Shown: piece after piece, positions 16,387 to 25,074 of the stretch
How the letters are laid out: every line of letters begins with the position of its first letter
Numbering within the stretch: position 1 is the stretch's first letter
Source of the DNA: Cloacibacterium normanense
Lineage (GTDB): Bacteria > Bacteroidota > Bacteroidia > Flavobacteriales > Weeksellaceae
DNA: 64,000 nucleotides
Direction: 5' to 3'
NCBI RefSeq assembly: GCF_003860565.1
Contig: NZ_CP034157.1
Location: 1,550,001-1,614,000 of the forward strand
Notes under the pieces: model-generated
The model's input: the letters and a program-made list of their open reading frames with translations, nothing else
The model's database searches: none
Told to the model about the DNA's origin: nothing
Translations under genes and position numbers: made by a program

Positions 16387-19203
16387 TTAAAAATCAAACT
16401 TTAAACCAGCTGTAAACCTTGGTTTGTAATATTCCATTTGCATAGTTCTAGCAGATACCCCTTGGTAATATCTTAACGGTTGGTTGGTCAAATTATTGGC
16501 TTCAACAAAGAATCTTAACCAATCATTAATAGAATAAGAAGCATTTGCATCTAAAAAAGTTTGTTTGTCATAATATCTATCTTCAAAATCACCTCCTCCT
16601 AACTCATCTAGATAAGCTGCAGTATGATTAAGCGATATTCTGGCAGAAAATCTTTTGTTTTCCCAAGAAAGTGAAGAATTAAACATATGTGGTGCTGTCC
16701 CTGGCAACATAAGACCTTTTCTTAAATCTCCATCTGCATTGTAAATTCCTTTGGCTTCAGATTTGGTGTAAGTATAGTTAACATATACTCCAAAATTCTT
16801 TAAAAAACCAGGTAAGAAATCTAGTTGTCTTTGTAGCGCAACTTCAAAACCATATACATTTACACTTTCTCCGTTTTTAGGATATAGAAGGGTGTAATTT
16901 TGACCTGGGACTAATGAATTTGGTAAGTCTGGAAACAATTCTGAGAATTTGTCGTAGGTAAAATTTTGGTCTCTATAATCATAGATAAAATCATTGATTT
17001 TTTTATAAAATCCGCCTACCGAAAGTAAACCTACTGATTTGAAATAATATTCTCCCATGAGATCAAAGTTATGAGCAAATGATGATTTCAAATCTGGATT
17101 CCCAGCAGTAATGTCTCTGTCATCTGGAATAATACCAACGAAAGGGGATAATTTGTAATAACTAGGTCTAGCCAATGCCGTAGAATAGGCCGCTCTAACA
17201 ACAATATTGGTTGTAGGGGAATACTTGAAGGCTAAGCTTGGTAAAAAGTTGGTATAATCATTTTTTATTCCTCTGGTTGCTGTTAGTTTTTCTTCGTCTT
17301 CTACCACGTTTCCAGTATAATTGGTATGGGTATTCTCTACTCTTACCCCTGCAATCATAGATAGTTGATCTGTGAAATTTTGATCCCATCTTACATAACC
17401 TGCATAGATTTTTTCGTCTGCTGAGTAATTTGCAAAAAGAAATTCTGAAGGCTTTTCGCTTTTCTTAAATAATGAAGGATTATGTAAGTCTAAATTTCCT
17501 AAATATTGATTAGATACAAAATATCCTGGACTGTACTTAGAATTCGGATTAAATTTTTCTCCTCCCCAAAAAACCAAGTCAGTTTGGTCCATTGTATTCA
17601 TGTTAGAACCTGTAGGTTTGTAAGAGAAGAAATCATTGTCTCTTTCTTTGGTTTTTAATCTGGTTTTAGCTCCAAGTCTTAATCTTCCTTTTTGCCCTTC
17701 GATAATAGAAAATGGTAATCTAAAATTAAATCTAGCTGTAATTTCTTCCTCATAAGTAAAACCATTTTGGTCTGTTAGATCTTGTAATTTTAATTTATTA
17801 AGCGCAACTGGAGTGGTTGGTTTTAGAAGTGGTTCTTCTGGAGAATCAAAATTTTTATCAAAAGAAACACCACTTACTCTGTAATGAATGTATCTTTCGT
17901 CTGGTCTTTGTTCTTCAGCTTTAGAGTAAGATGCGCCCCAATTCATTTCTAATTTACTCCCCAAAACGTGTTCGCCATTTACAGCATAGTTTTGCATAAT
18001 CTGTCTTTCTAATCTTGTATTATCATTAAGGTTGTTATTAACCCCTCCTTTGGTTTGATAACCTGCTCTACCAGTAAATCCAGAAATAATGGTTTTTGCT
18101 GCATCAGAATACACAGGTACTATGCTACTGTATCTTAATCTATATCTGTTTTCCCAGTCATCTCTCCAGTTATACATGGCTGAAAAACGAATTTTGTTTT
18201 TGTCATTAAATTTAAAATCCAAATCTGCTCCTACACTTTTTCTTTCTCTTTTTACATCATATTTTCTGATGTCCATTTCTTCAATATATACATTTCCTGC
18301 ATCATCTTTTGCCCAAACAGCTTCTACATTATCAGAACCATAATCGTTATTATTATAAGACCCATTAAGAACCATTCCTAATTTATTATTCAAAAATCGG
18401 TTGCTGTATACAAAACTGGTATTGTAAAGTGCTTTTTCTCTAATCGGATTATAACCAGATGCAGTAGAAAGCGATATTCTCTCTTTGGCAGAAGCACTTC
18501 TTGTAATTAAATCCACAGAACCTCCAATAGCATCAGCATCTTGGTCAGAAGTAAGGGTTTTATTTACTTCTACAATTTGTATCATATCCGAAGGAATAAG
18601 ATCCATTTGTACTTTTCTGTTGTCTCCTTCTGCAGAAGGTATTCTACTTCCGTTAATGGTTACAGAATTCAACTCTGGAGCTAAACCTCTGATGATAATG
18701 TCTCTAGCTTCACCTTGATCATTTTGCATCGTTACACCAGGTACTCTTTTTAGGGCATCTCCTATATTAGAATCAGGAAATTTACCAATTTGATCGGCCG
18801 AAATTACATTGGTAATATTAGCATTACTTTTTTGCTTATTCAATGCTCTTGCTTGATTTTGCAAGTTAAAACCAGTCAATTTTACTTCTTTTATTGTAAC
18901 TTCCTTTTTATCAAAAACAATGTTTTGTTTTGTGTTTTTTTCTGCATCTACCACCAATTCGTATTCTCTACTTCCGTAACCAATGTAGTCAACCTTCATG
19001 GTATATTTCCCTGCTGGTACATTTAGGAAAACAAAATTTCCGTATTCATCTGAAACGGTATATATATTTCCTGGAGATAAGGTAATTTTAGCACCTGGAA
19101 GTGCAATTTTAGAATTATCATTAATATTACCAGAAACGGTTCCAGTTTGTGCATAAATAAACAATCCTGCACACAAAAAAATAGTAGTAAAGATTTTTTT
19201 CAT
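16387..19203 (-). CDS. TonB-dependent receptor (phytase-linked)
   Basis: This 938-residue outer-membrane transporter has a signal peptide (about 1-18), a CarboxypepD-like regulatory beta domain (about 20-92, GTVSGNINDN ... GKYTMKVDYIGYGSREYEL), a plug domain (NVISADQIGKFPDSNIGDALKRVPG onwards) and a 22-strand barrel ending in the aromatic C-terminus GLKFDF. The plug motif IIRGLAPELNSVTINGSRIP is characteristic of the large receptors often paired with phytases and other hydrolases. There is no SusD partner gene, so it is not a classical SusCD pair. A -7 box lies 21 bp upstream (19224-19231). It is first in the operon with the phytase. Confidence 0.92.
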   Translation of the reverse strand: MKKIFTTIFLCAGLFIYAQTGTVSGNINDNSKIALPGAKITLSPGNIYTVSDEYGNFVFLNVPAGKYTMKVDYIGYGSREYELVVDAEKNTKQNIVFDKKEVTIKEVKLTGFNLQNQARALNKQKSNANITNVISADQIGKFPDSNIGDALKRVPGVTMQNDQGEARDIIIRGLAPELNSVTINGSRIPSAEGDNRKVQMDLIPSDMIQIVEVNKTLTSDQDADAIGGSVDLITRSASAKERISLSTASGYNPIREKALYNTSFVYSNRFLNNKLGMVLNGSYNNNDYGSDNVEAVWAKDDAGNVYIEEMDIRKYDVKRERKSVGADLDFKFNDKNKIRFSAMYNWRDDWENRYRLRYSSIVPVYSDAAKTIISGFTGRAGYQTKGGVNNNLNDNTRLERQIMQNYAVNGEHVLGSKLEMNWGASYSKAEEQRPDERYIHYRVSGVSFDKNFDSPEEPLLKPTTPVALNKLKLQDLTDQNGFTYEEEITARFNFRLPFSIIEGQKGRLRLGAKTRLKTKERDNDFFSYKPTGSNMNTMDQTDLVFWGGEKFNPNSKYSPGYFVSNQYLGNLDLHNPSLFKKSEKPSEFLFANYSADEKIYAGYVRWDQNFTDQLSMIAGVRVENTHTNYTGNVVEDEEKLTATRGIKNDYTNFLPSLAFKYSPTTNIVVRAAYSTALARPSYYKLSPFVGIIPDDRDITAGNPDLKSSFAHNFDLMGEYYFKSVGLLSVGGFYKKINDFIYDYRDQNFTYDKFSELFPDLPNSLVPGQNYTLLYPKNGESVNVYGFEVALQRQLDFLPGFLKNFGVYVNYTYTKSEAKGIYNADGDLRKGLMLPGTAPHMFNSSLSWENKRFSARISLNHTAAYLDELGGGDFEDRYYDKQTFLDANASYSINDWLRFFVEANNLTNQPLRYYQGVSARTMQMEYYKPRFTAGLKFDF

Positions 19204-19223
19204 AACTTCTTATTAAACTGACG

Positions 19224-19231
19224 CAAATGTA
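19224..19231 (-). promoter_or_regulatory. Candidate -7 box for the TonB-receptor/phytase operon
   Basis: The minus strand reads TACATTTG, matching TAnnTTTG, 21 bp upstream of the receptor ATG. The rest of 19232-19417 is extremely AT-rich with no gene. No clear -33 TTG is present at the usual spacing, so an activator may be needed. Confidence 0.5.
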
Positions 19232-19417
19232 GAAGTATGAAAACAGAATAATCTTAATTGAAATTTAAAGATATATTAAAAAAATATAAATCAATCAAAA
19301 GTATAATTAAATTTAAAACACTGATAGTATGACAATTAAATAAAATTAAATATAAGGAATTCTATCAAAAATTAAAATTAATTTAAAACAAAACTATCTC
19401 AATAAAATTTAAAATTA

Positions 19418-20194
19418 TTATTGAGATAGAAATTCTTTGACCGCAAAATTAAAATCTTTCGGGTTTTGTGCTTGTACCCAATGCCCCGAATTTTCTATGG
19501 TAACCAATTGATATTTAGGAAATTGTTGACGTATCAATAATTCATCTTGTGGAAGAATATAATTCGATTTTGCACCTGCAATAAACAATGTTTCGCCTTC
19601 AAATTTCCCAAATTTTATCGCATTCGAAACAAATTCTGTGTATTTTTCTGCCAAAGTATGGAGATTGAAACGCCAATTGAGTTTTTTATCTTCCGTCCAA
19701 TACAAATTTTTAGTCAAAAACTGAATTACAAATTTCTCTGGAATGTACTGAGCCAAAACGTTTTCCACGTCTTGTCTTGATTTTACTTCATCGAAATTTA
19801 CAGATTGAAGTGCTTTTATAATTCCTTGATGATGAGGAGGATATGCTTTTGGAGCAATGTCTGCAACAATGAGTTTTTCTACTTTTTCAGGATAAGAAAT
19901 GGCGAAAGTCATCACTGCTTTTCCGCCAAGAGAATGCCCGAGAAGATTGGCTTTTTCAATGCCGTGAAAGTTCATATAATTGAGAATGTCATCTGCCAAA
20001 ACTTGATGATTCATCTCTTCTGAATGAAAACTTTTTCCGTGATTTCTCAAATCAATCAAATGAGTTGGAAACAATTCTCCAAACTCTTTTCCGAAACTTC
20101 CCCAATTGTCTAACATCCCGAAAAGTCCATGAAAAACGAGCAATGGCGTTCCAGATTTTTCTTGTCCGTATATTTTTGAATGTAAAATTTGCAT
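19418..20194 (-). CDS. Alpha/beta hydrolase (YbfF-like esterase), copy B
   Basis: The 258-residue paralogue of copy A has the same catalytic elements: GHSLGG with Ser88, and SGHWVQ with His near 238. Differences cluster after residue 150, for example in the cap and strand-7 region (AGAKSNYILPQ, ENSGHWVQAQ), so the copies may have diverged in substrate preference or be held similar at the 5' end by gene conversion. The start is MQILHSKIYG for the reason given for copy A. It is transcribed in the same direction as the receptor and phytase genes but lies upstream of their promoter. Confidence 0.85.
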   Translation of the reverse strand: MQILHSKIYGQEKSGTPLLVFHGLFGMLDNWGSFGKEFGELFPTHLIDLRNHGKSFHSEEMNHQVLADDILNYMNFHGIEKANLLGHSLGGKAVMTFAISYPEKVEKLIVADIAPKAYPPHHQGIIKALQSVNFDEVKSRQDVENVLAQYIPEKFVIQFLTKNLYWTEDKKLNWRFNLHTLAEKYTEFVSNAIKFGKFEGETLFIAGAKSNYILPQDELLIRQQFPKYQLVTIENSGHWVQAQNPKDFNFAVKEFLSQ

Positions 20195-20307
20195 ATTTTT
20201 TTTCACGCAAAGTGCGCAGAATTTTTTATTTATTTCTAAAGCTCGCAAAGAAAAATCAATCTTTAGAATACAATTTTTCTCTCTGATTTTGCTGATTGAG
20301 CAGATTT
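20195..20307. repeat. Duplicated leader region of hydrolase copy B
   Basis: This is the counterpart of 14842-14954. A T-run length difference (one base) directly upstream of the ATG and a short indel at 'gtgcgcagaatt' are the main changes. It marks the 5' end of the segmental duplication. Confidence 0.75.
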
Positions 20308-20337
20308 AAAATTCTCAACTATCAATTTTCAATTGAT

Positions 20338-21057
20338 TTACCATTTCGCCAATCTCTTTAAATACACTTGAATAGTGTTCTCTAAACCCAAATACAACGC
20401 TTCAGAAATCAGAGCATGACCTATTGAAACTTCCAATAAATTAGGAATATTATCTGCGAAATATTTTAAATTATCTAAACTCAAATCATGACCTGCATTA
20501 ATTCCTAAACCATATTTTGTAGCTTCTACAGCGGTTTCATAGTAAGGTTTTATAGCGGCTTCTTTGTCGGTTTCGTAATTTCTGGCGTAAGCTTCTGTAT
20601 ACAATTCAATTCTGTCTGTTCCTGTTTCTGCTGCAAATTTTACCATTTCTGGATTTGGGTCAAGGAAAATAGACGTTCTAATCCCTGCATTTTTAAATTC
20701 TGCAATCACGGATTTCAAAAAATCTAGATTTTTTTCACAATCCCAACCTGCATTAGAAGTGATGGCATCATCTGCATCTGGAACCAAGGTAACTTGCTCT
20801 GGTTTTACTTCTAAAACCATATCAATAAAAGGACGATGAGGATTTCCCTCGATATTAAATTCTGTATACACCAAAGGTTTCAAATCGTACACATCTTTTC
20901 TGGTGATATGTCTTTCGTCTGGTCTTGGATGGATGGTAATTCCTTGTCCGCCAAATTCCTGAATTTTGATCGCTGCTTCGGTTACACTAGGAGTTTCTGC
21001 GCCTCTTGCATTTCTGATGGTCGCTATTTTATTGATATTTACTGATAATTTTGTCAT
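20338..21057 (-). CDS. pdxJ: Pyridoxine 5'-phosphate synthase
   Basis: PdxJ condenses 1-deoxy-xylulose 5-phosphate with 3-amino-2-oxopropyl phosphate to give pyridoxine 5'-phosphate. From [10 protein letters not shown] the protein is 239 residues, the normal size. It contains the N-terminal [14 protein letters not shown], the catalytic-loop block [32 protein letters not shown] and [15 protein letters not shown]. The open frame extends 41 codons further to 21180, but that part lacks homology, overlaps the end of the MscS gene and is rejected. It lies 58 bp downstream of the MscS gene on the same strand. Confidence 0.94.
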   Translation of the reverse strand: MTKLSVNINKIATIRNARGAETPSVTEAAIKIQEFGGQGITIHPRPDERHITRKDVYDLKPLVYTEFNIEGNPHRPFIDMVLEVKPEQVTLVPDADDAITSNAGWDCEKNLDFLKSVIAEFKNAGIRTSIFLDPNPEMVKFAAETGTDRIELYTEAYARNYETDKEAAIKPYYETAVEATKYGLGINAGHDLSLDNLKYFADNIPNLLEVSIGHALISEALYLGLENTIQVYLKRLAKW

Positions 21058-21115
21058 TTTCTGTTGTTGGTAATTTAATACTTGGTTCTTTTTTCTTTTT
21101 AATTGGCTCTTTGAC

Positions 21116-22351
21116 TTACGCTTTTGCCACTTGCATGATTTCAAGGTCAAATTCTTGTGCTGCGGTAAGAATATGGTCAAAAATATCTGCCTGAATTCTT
21201 TCGTAATCTACCAATTCTGCTTTGTTGGCAAAACAATAGATTTCCAAAGGCATTCCTTGAGGTGAAATTTCTAACTGACGAACCAAAATGATTTCGTCTT
21301 GATCTACTTTTGGATTATTTTTGAGGTAATTCAACACATAATTTCTAAAAAGTCCGATGTTGGTTAACTGTTGACCATTGATAATTCTTTCAGCATGTGG
21401 AATATTCTTCTTGCTTTCTGCAATTTCGCGAAGTTTTCTATCCATATATTCAGAAATCAAGTTGATGTCTTTTACTTTTTCATAAAATTCATCATCCACA
21501 AATTTGAAAGACTTGATATTGAAATAAATCGAACGCTTAATTCTTCGGCTGCTTCCTTCGTACATTACTTGGTGATTTCTGATTTCCGTAGAAAGCAAAT
21601 CATAGGTAGGAATCGTGGAAATGGTTTTGTCAAAATTGACAATTTTAGTCGTCAATAAGTTGATATCTTGAATATTTCCTTCAATATTATACTTCGGAAT
21701 TCCAATCCAGTCGCCTACTTTCATATTTTTGGAAGTAGAAACGTGCACTCCAGTTACAAAACCTAAAATGGTATCTCGAAAAACCAATAAAATAACGGCT
21801 GTAATTGCTCCTAAAAAGGTAATTACCGTATTAAGGCTGATTCCAAAAATGACAAAAATTCCGATAATGGCGAAAATGACCATTCCAAAAATTCTTAAAC
21901 TTTCAGAAATTGCTTTAATTGCTGTAATCCTGTATCGATCTTCTTTGTGAATGTAATATGCCTCAAAAGTTTTCACAATTCTATAAGCCAACATGGTAAA
22001 AACCAAAACTTGCCCAAACATTAATAGTCTTTCAAAAAAAGTAAAACTTTTAGGATGTCGCCAAAAAATATCATCTATGAGCCAAAAACAAAATGCTAAT
22101 GAAAATAAATGTGCAATAGAGTTTTGAACCTTAGCTTTGTAGGCAAATTTTAAAAATTCATTATTAGAAATTCTGACAAAAATTCTTGAAATGAGAGTAA
22201 TTGTAACTCTCAAAAGAATATCAATCACGAAAAAAAACGCAAAGAGCAAAAGCATTTTTAACCCAATTTGAAAGGGCAAAATAAGACTGTCTGTAAAATT
22301 ATCTTTCACAAAAAAATGAATCTGTTCGCTAAAACTTTTTAGAAATCCCAT
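21116..22351 (-). CDS. MscS-family mechanosensitive channel (YbdG-like)
   Basis: The 411-residue protein has about five N-terminal TM helices (first at about 25-55, last a pore-lining helix near 165-200 with ALxxG-like small residues, [19 protein letters not shown]). The MscS beta domain follows ([37 protein letters not shown]), then an alpha/beta C-terminal domain. The longer TM region and the extended '[12 protein letters not shown]' part resemble the E. coli YbdG/MscM subgroup. It would relieve osmotic pressure at the inner membrane. Confidence 0.88.
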   Translation of the reverse strand: MGFLKSFSEQIHFFVKDNFTDSLILPFQIGLKMLLLFAFFFVIDILLRVTITLISRIFVRISNNEFLKFAYKAKVQNSIAHLFSLAFCFWLIDDIFWRHPKSFTFFERLLMFGQVLVFTMLAYRIVKTFEAYYIHKEDRYRITAIKAISESLRIFGMVIFAIIGIFVIFGISLNTVITFLGAITAVILLVFRDTILGFVTGVHVSTSKNMKVGDWIGIPKYNIEGNIQDINLLTTKIVNFDKTISTIPTYDLLSTEIRNHQVMYEGSSRRIKRSIYFNIKSFKFVDDEFYEKVKDINLISEYMDRKLREIAESKKNIPHAERIINGQQLTNIGLFRNYVLNYLKNNPKVDQDEIILVRQLEISPQGMPLEIYCFANKAELVDYERIQADIFDHILTAAQEFDLEIMQVAKA

Positions 22352-22433
22352 ATTAGAAATTTACGCAAAAATAAAAAATATCATTGGGAATTTGCTTTTA
22401 TTTATTACTTTTAACCAAACTAATTAAAGATTT

Positions 22434-22919
22434 ATGGAGCAAAATATTATTACCATTGTCTCTCTTATCATCATAGGAATAGGAATTCTAGGAACTTTCT
22501 TGCCTATTTTACCAGGATTAGCGGTGAGTTTTGTAGGATTAATTCTTTACAAATACGGTGCAAATCCAGATTTTTCTGTTTGGTATATTGTCATTTTTGG
22601 GATTTTAACGCTCATTTCATTGGTGCTCAATTACATTATTCCCATCAAAACCACAGAGAAATATGGCGGCAGCAATTACGGAAAATATGGAGGTTTCATT
22701 GGGACGATAGTTGGACTATTTTTTCCACCACTTGGTTTTCTTATTGGTATGTTATTAGGTGTTTTCTTAGGCGAACTCTTGCATGATAGAAACGACAAAC
22801 AAAAAGCACTCAAAGCTACAAAAGGTGCTTTCATTGGCTTCATCTACGGAACGGGTTTTAATCTTATGATAGGATTGGCAATGTTTTTGGTAGTACTTAT
22901 TAATATCTTCAATTCTTAA
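22434..22919 (+). CDS. DUF456 family membrane protein
   Basis: The 161-residue protein has four to five TM helices and the repeated Gly/Pro-rich motifs of DUF456: GTFLPILPGLAVSFVG near residues 20-35, then TTEKYGGSNYGKYGGFIGTIVGLFFPPLGFLIG. A cytoplasmic basic stretch (HDRNDKQKALKATKG) precedes the last helix. The molecular role is unknown. It is divergent from the MscS gene and 3 bp ahead of the next lipoprotein-like gene, so the two form an operon. Confidence 0.88.
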   Translation: MEQNIITIVSLIIIGIGILGTFLPILPGLAVSFVGLILYKYGANPDFSVWYIVIFGILTLISLVLNYIIPIKTTEKYGGSNYGKYGGFIGTIVGLFFPPLGFLIGMLLGVFLGELLHDRNDKQKALKATKGAFIGFIYGTGFNLMIGLAMFLVVLINIFNS

Positions 22920-22922
22920 AAT

Positions 22923-23402
22923 ATGAACACTAAATTCTTAATATTAGCAGCAGCTACCTTTTTGGTAACTCAATGCACTTGCCAACAAAAATCTACAGAA
23001 ATGAAAATGCCTGTAACCAGCTCTAAAGAAGTAAATTCTACCTATCCTACAGAAAAACCAGAATCTGGCGTTACTCGTTTGATAGAAAAACAAAATATCT
23101 TTTTAGAAAAAGAAAAAGTAAACATCACCTTCAATAAAGTGACCGAAGACAACAGATGTCCTATGAACGCTCGTTGTGTTTGGGCAGGTTATGCTTCCGC
23201 AGAAATAGAAGTGATGAGTGTGCATTCTAGACCTAGAAAATTCATCGTTTCTACGATAGATGATGCTGGAAAAAACCTTAAAAATTCTTTCGTTTTTAAT
23301 GGTCACAAATACACGCTTGTTAATTTTTATCCCGCTAATTCTACAGAAGTAAACTTTGAAAAACTGAAAGGAAAATACGTGGTAGATATTAAAGTAGAAT
23401 AA
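22923..23402 (+). CDS. Exported lipoprotein-like protein with CxxxxxCVWAG motif
   Basis: This 159-residue protein has a signal peptide with Cys at about 18 and 20 (VTQCTC), a probable lipoprotein or exported protein. A beta-rich domain follows. The distinctive block EDNRCPMNARCVWAGYA (about residues 75-92) has two cysteines and the CxWAG pattern shared by a group of uncharacterised Bacteroidota lipoproteins. I infer a disulfide-stabilised beta sandwich. No reaction is known. It is co-transcribed with DUF456 (3 bp gap). Confidence 0.65.
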   Translation: MNTKFLILAAATFLVTQCTCQQKSTEMKMPVTSSKEVNSTYPTEKPESGVTRLIEKQNIFLEKEKVNITFNKVTEDNRCPMNARCVWAGYASAEIEVMSVHSRPRKFIVSTIDDAGKNLKNSFVFNGHKYTLVNFYPANSTEVNFEKLKGKYVVDIKVE

Positions 23403-23407
23403 TTTTT

Positions 23408-23540
23408 GGGCGTGTCTTTTTCTCCAAAACTTTTGCCAACAACCGAAAAAAGACCGTGCTTTCCGTTACAATCTTTTTTTCGGCGGCTTCGTCAAGCTCA
23501 GCCACAAAAAAAAGGATTTCCACTGCAATCGCTCACGCAA
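23408..23540. repeat. Dispersed intergenic repeat (GGGCGTG ... CACGC ends)
   Basis: This block of about 130 bp lies between convergent genes. Its ends carry GCGTG/CACGC complementarity. Inside, 'ccgttacaatcttttttt' pairs with 'aaaaaaaaggatttcc', and 'actgcaatcgctcacgc' is at the right end. I recognise the layout (GGGCGTG, CCGCTACAATC, T-run, A-run, CACTGCAATC-CCTCACGC) from Flavobacteriia genomes. No protein is encoded. Confidence 0.6.
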
Positions 23541-23564
23541 AAGAACGGTAAATCATAAAATTCA

Positions 23565-24206
23565 CTACCAATTTATCGGTTTCTTATTTTTAGAAATCAG
23601 ATATTCATTAATTTTAGAAAAAGGTCTGCTTCCATAGAAACCTCTGTACACCGAAAACGGAGAAGGATGCGCCGACTGAATGATAAAATGCTTCGTTTCA
23701 TCTATGAGCGAAGCTTTTTTTTGTGCAAAAGCGCCCCACAAAACAAAAACTACATTTTCCTTTTTCTCAGAAATTTCTTTAATGATAAAATCTGTGAATT
23801 TTTCCCAGCCCAAATCTTTGTGAGAATTCGGTTCATGCGCACGAACTGTTAAAGTAGCATTCAACAATAAAACACCTTGTTTCGCCCAAGAATCCAGTTC
23901 GTTACTGGTTTTTTCAATTCCCAAATCGTCTTTCAGTTCTGTAAAAATATTCTTCAAAGAAGGTGGCGCTTTTACCAAATCAGAAACCGAAAAACACAAA
24001 CCATTTGCCTGAAAATCATTATGATAAGGATCTTGACCAATAATTACAACTTCAACGTCCTCAAAAGGCGTGAGTTCTATCGCTCGGAAAATTTGATTTT
24101 TTGGTGGGAAGCATTTGGTGGTAGCATATTCATTTTTTACTTTTTGCCAAAGCGTTTCAAAATATTCTGTATTTTTTATTGGGGCAAGAATTTCTGTCCA
24201 AGTCAT
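23565..24206 (-). CDS. ung: Uracil-DNA glycosylase
   Basis: Family 1 UDG excises uracil from DNA. From MTWTEILAPIK the protein is 213 residues. The catalytic water-activating loop GQDPYHN is at 57-63, with Asp59 the general base. GLCFSVSDLVKAPPSLKNIF follows, then LLNATLTVRAHEPNSHKDLGWEKF, VFVLWGAFAQKKASLI and the Leu-intercalation loop. That loop reads HPSPFSVYRGF, with Phe where most families have Leu (HPSPLS). A longer frame to 24251 adds 15 unconserved residues and is not preferred. Confidence 0.94.
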   Translation of the reverse strand: MTWTEILAPIKNTEYFETLWQKVKNEYATTKCFPPKNQIFRAIELTPFEDVEVVIIGQDPYHNDFQANGLCFSVSDLVKAPPSLKNIFTELKDDLGIEKTSNELDSWAKQGVLLLNATLTVRAHEPNSHKDLGWEKFTDFIIKEISEKKENVVFVLWGAFAQKKASLIDETKHFIIQSAHPSPFSVYRGFYGSRPFSKINEYLISKNKKPINW

Positions 24207-24276
24207 GATTTGTTGTAAAGTTGTGAATTTGTTGAGTTGTAAAATCGTCATTGCAAGAAACGAAAATCTTTTGAAA

Positions 24277-24990
24277 TTATCTGAATTGTTCTTCGTTTAT
24301 ACTTCCATCATATTCTCTTGAAACAAAATCTAAAATTTTAAATCTTAATTTTGTTTTATAATTTCCTTTGTAGTGAAACATTGAAGTAATAATAATTTCG
24401 TTTGGAGGTAAACAAACTAATTTAAAAAAAGAGCCACAATTATATGGAAACTTATTTACTTCAATCCATTTTCCTTTTTTATTTTTCGCTTCTAATATTA
24501 GCGGAAAATAACCTTCTGTTCCTAAACTCAAGGTATCTTTTGAAACATTTTTAATATATATGGGAAAACTTTTATAATAGTCTAGATTAATATCATCAAA
24601 ACTAATAATTGTATCTTTTTCATTGAATTCAAGAGTAATATTTCCTTTTTTAATCAATTGATACTTGTGAAAATCTTTTAAATATTTCATCAAATCTTCC
24701 CAAATCATTTCTTTTTTCAATCTATATTTTTTCCACTTCTTATCTTCATTAGAACTTACCAAAGGTTCAGGAGGAGGTGGTAAAAAAAGATTATCTAACA
24801 ATTCTAAACTATCTTTTATTTTTCCAATATACATGATATTAGATGTTGCATAATCCTTTTCTTTTATATTTTTTATTTTTAAATTTTGAACACTATCTTG
24901 AATTATTGTTATGTTTTTGGAAAATGTTTGAACTTCCTTTTTACAAGAAATCAAACTTAAAACAGTAAAAATTGCTATTAGTTTTTTCAT
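24277..24990 (-). CDS. Hypothetical lipoprotein
   Basis: The 237-residue protein begins MKKLIAIFTVLSLISC, a clear lipobox with Cys16. A coiled, charged stretch (about 25-100) follows, then a beta-rich C-terminal half with KNVSKDTLSLGTEGYFPLIL and GSFFKLVCLPPNEIIITSMF. I recognise no family. The -7 box CAAATTTA (minus TAAATTTG) at 25005-25012 supports this start. It is AT-rich and stands between ung and mutS2. Confidence 0.6.
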   Translation of the reverse strand: MKKLIAIFTVLSLISCKKEVQTFSKNITIIQDSVQNLKIKNIKEKDYATSNIMYIGKIKDSLELLDNLFLPPPPEPLVSSNEDKKWKKYRLKKEMIWEDLMKYLKDFHKYQLIKKGNITLEFNEKDTIISFDDINLDYYKSFPIYIKNVSKDTLSLGTEGYFPLILEAKNKKGKWIEVNKFPYNCGSFFKLVCLPPNEIIITSMFHYKGNYKTKLRFKILDFVSREYDGSINEEQFR

Positions 24991-25004
24991 AAAATCCATT
25001 TCCT

Positions 25005-25012
25005 CAAATTTA
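25005..25012 (-). promoter_or_regulatory. Candidate -7 box for the hypothetical lipoprotein
   Basis: Minus-strand TAAATTTG matches TAnnTTTG, 14 bp upstream of the ATG at 24990. Confidence 0.45.
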
Positions 25013-25062
25013 CAAAAATCATCGGAACGATTTTACAACTTTACAATTCAACGACTTTACAT

Positions 25063-25070
25063 TATCTTTG
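25063..25070 (+). promoter_or_regulatory. Candidate -7 box for mutS2 (leaderless?)
   Basis: TATCTTTG is a full match to TAnnTTTG and ends 4 nt before the GTG start at 25075. A transcript from it would begin at or next to the start codon. Confidence 0.5.
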
Positions 25071-25074
25071 CATT

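Noticed and set aside
21058-21180. N-terminal extension of pdxJ
   Set aside because: It adds 41 unconserved Lys-rich residues, overlaps the end of the MscS gene, and family proteins start at [10 protein letters not shown].
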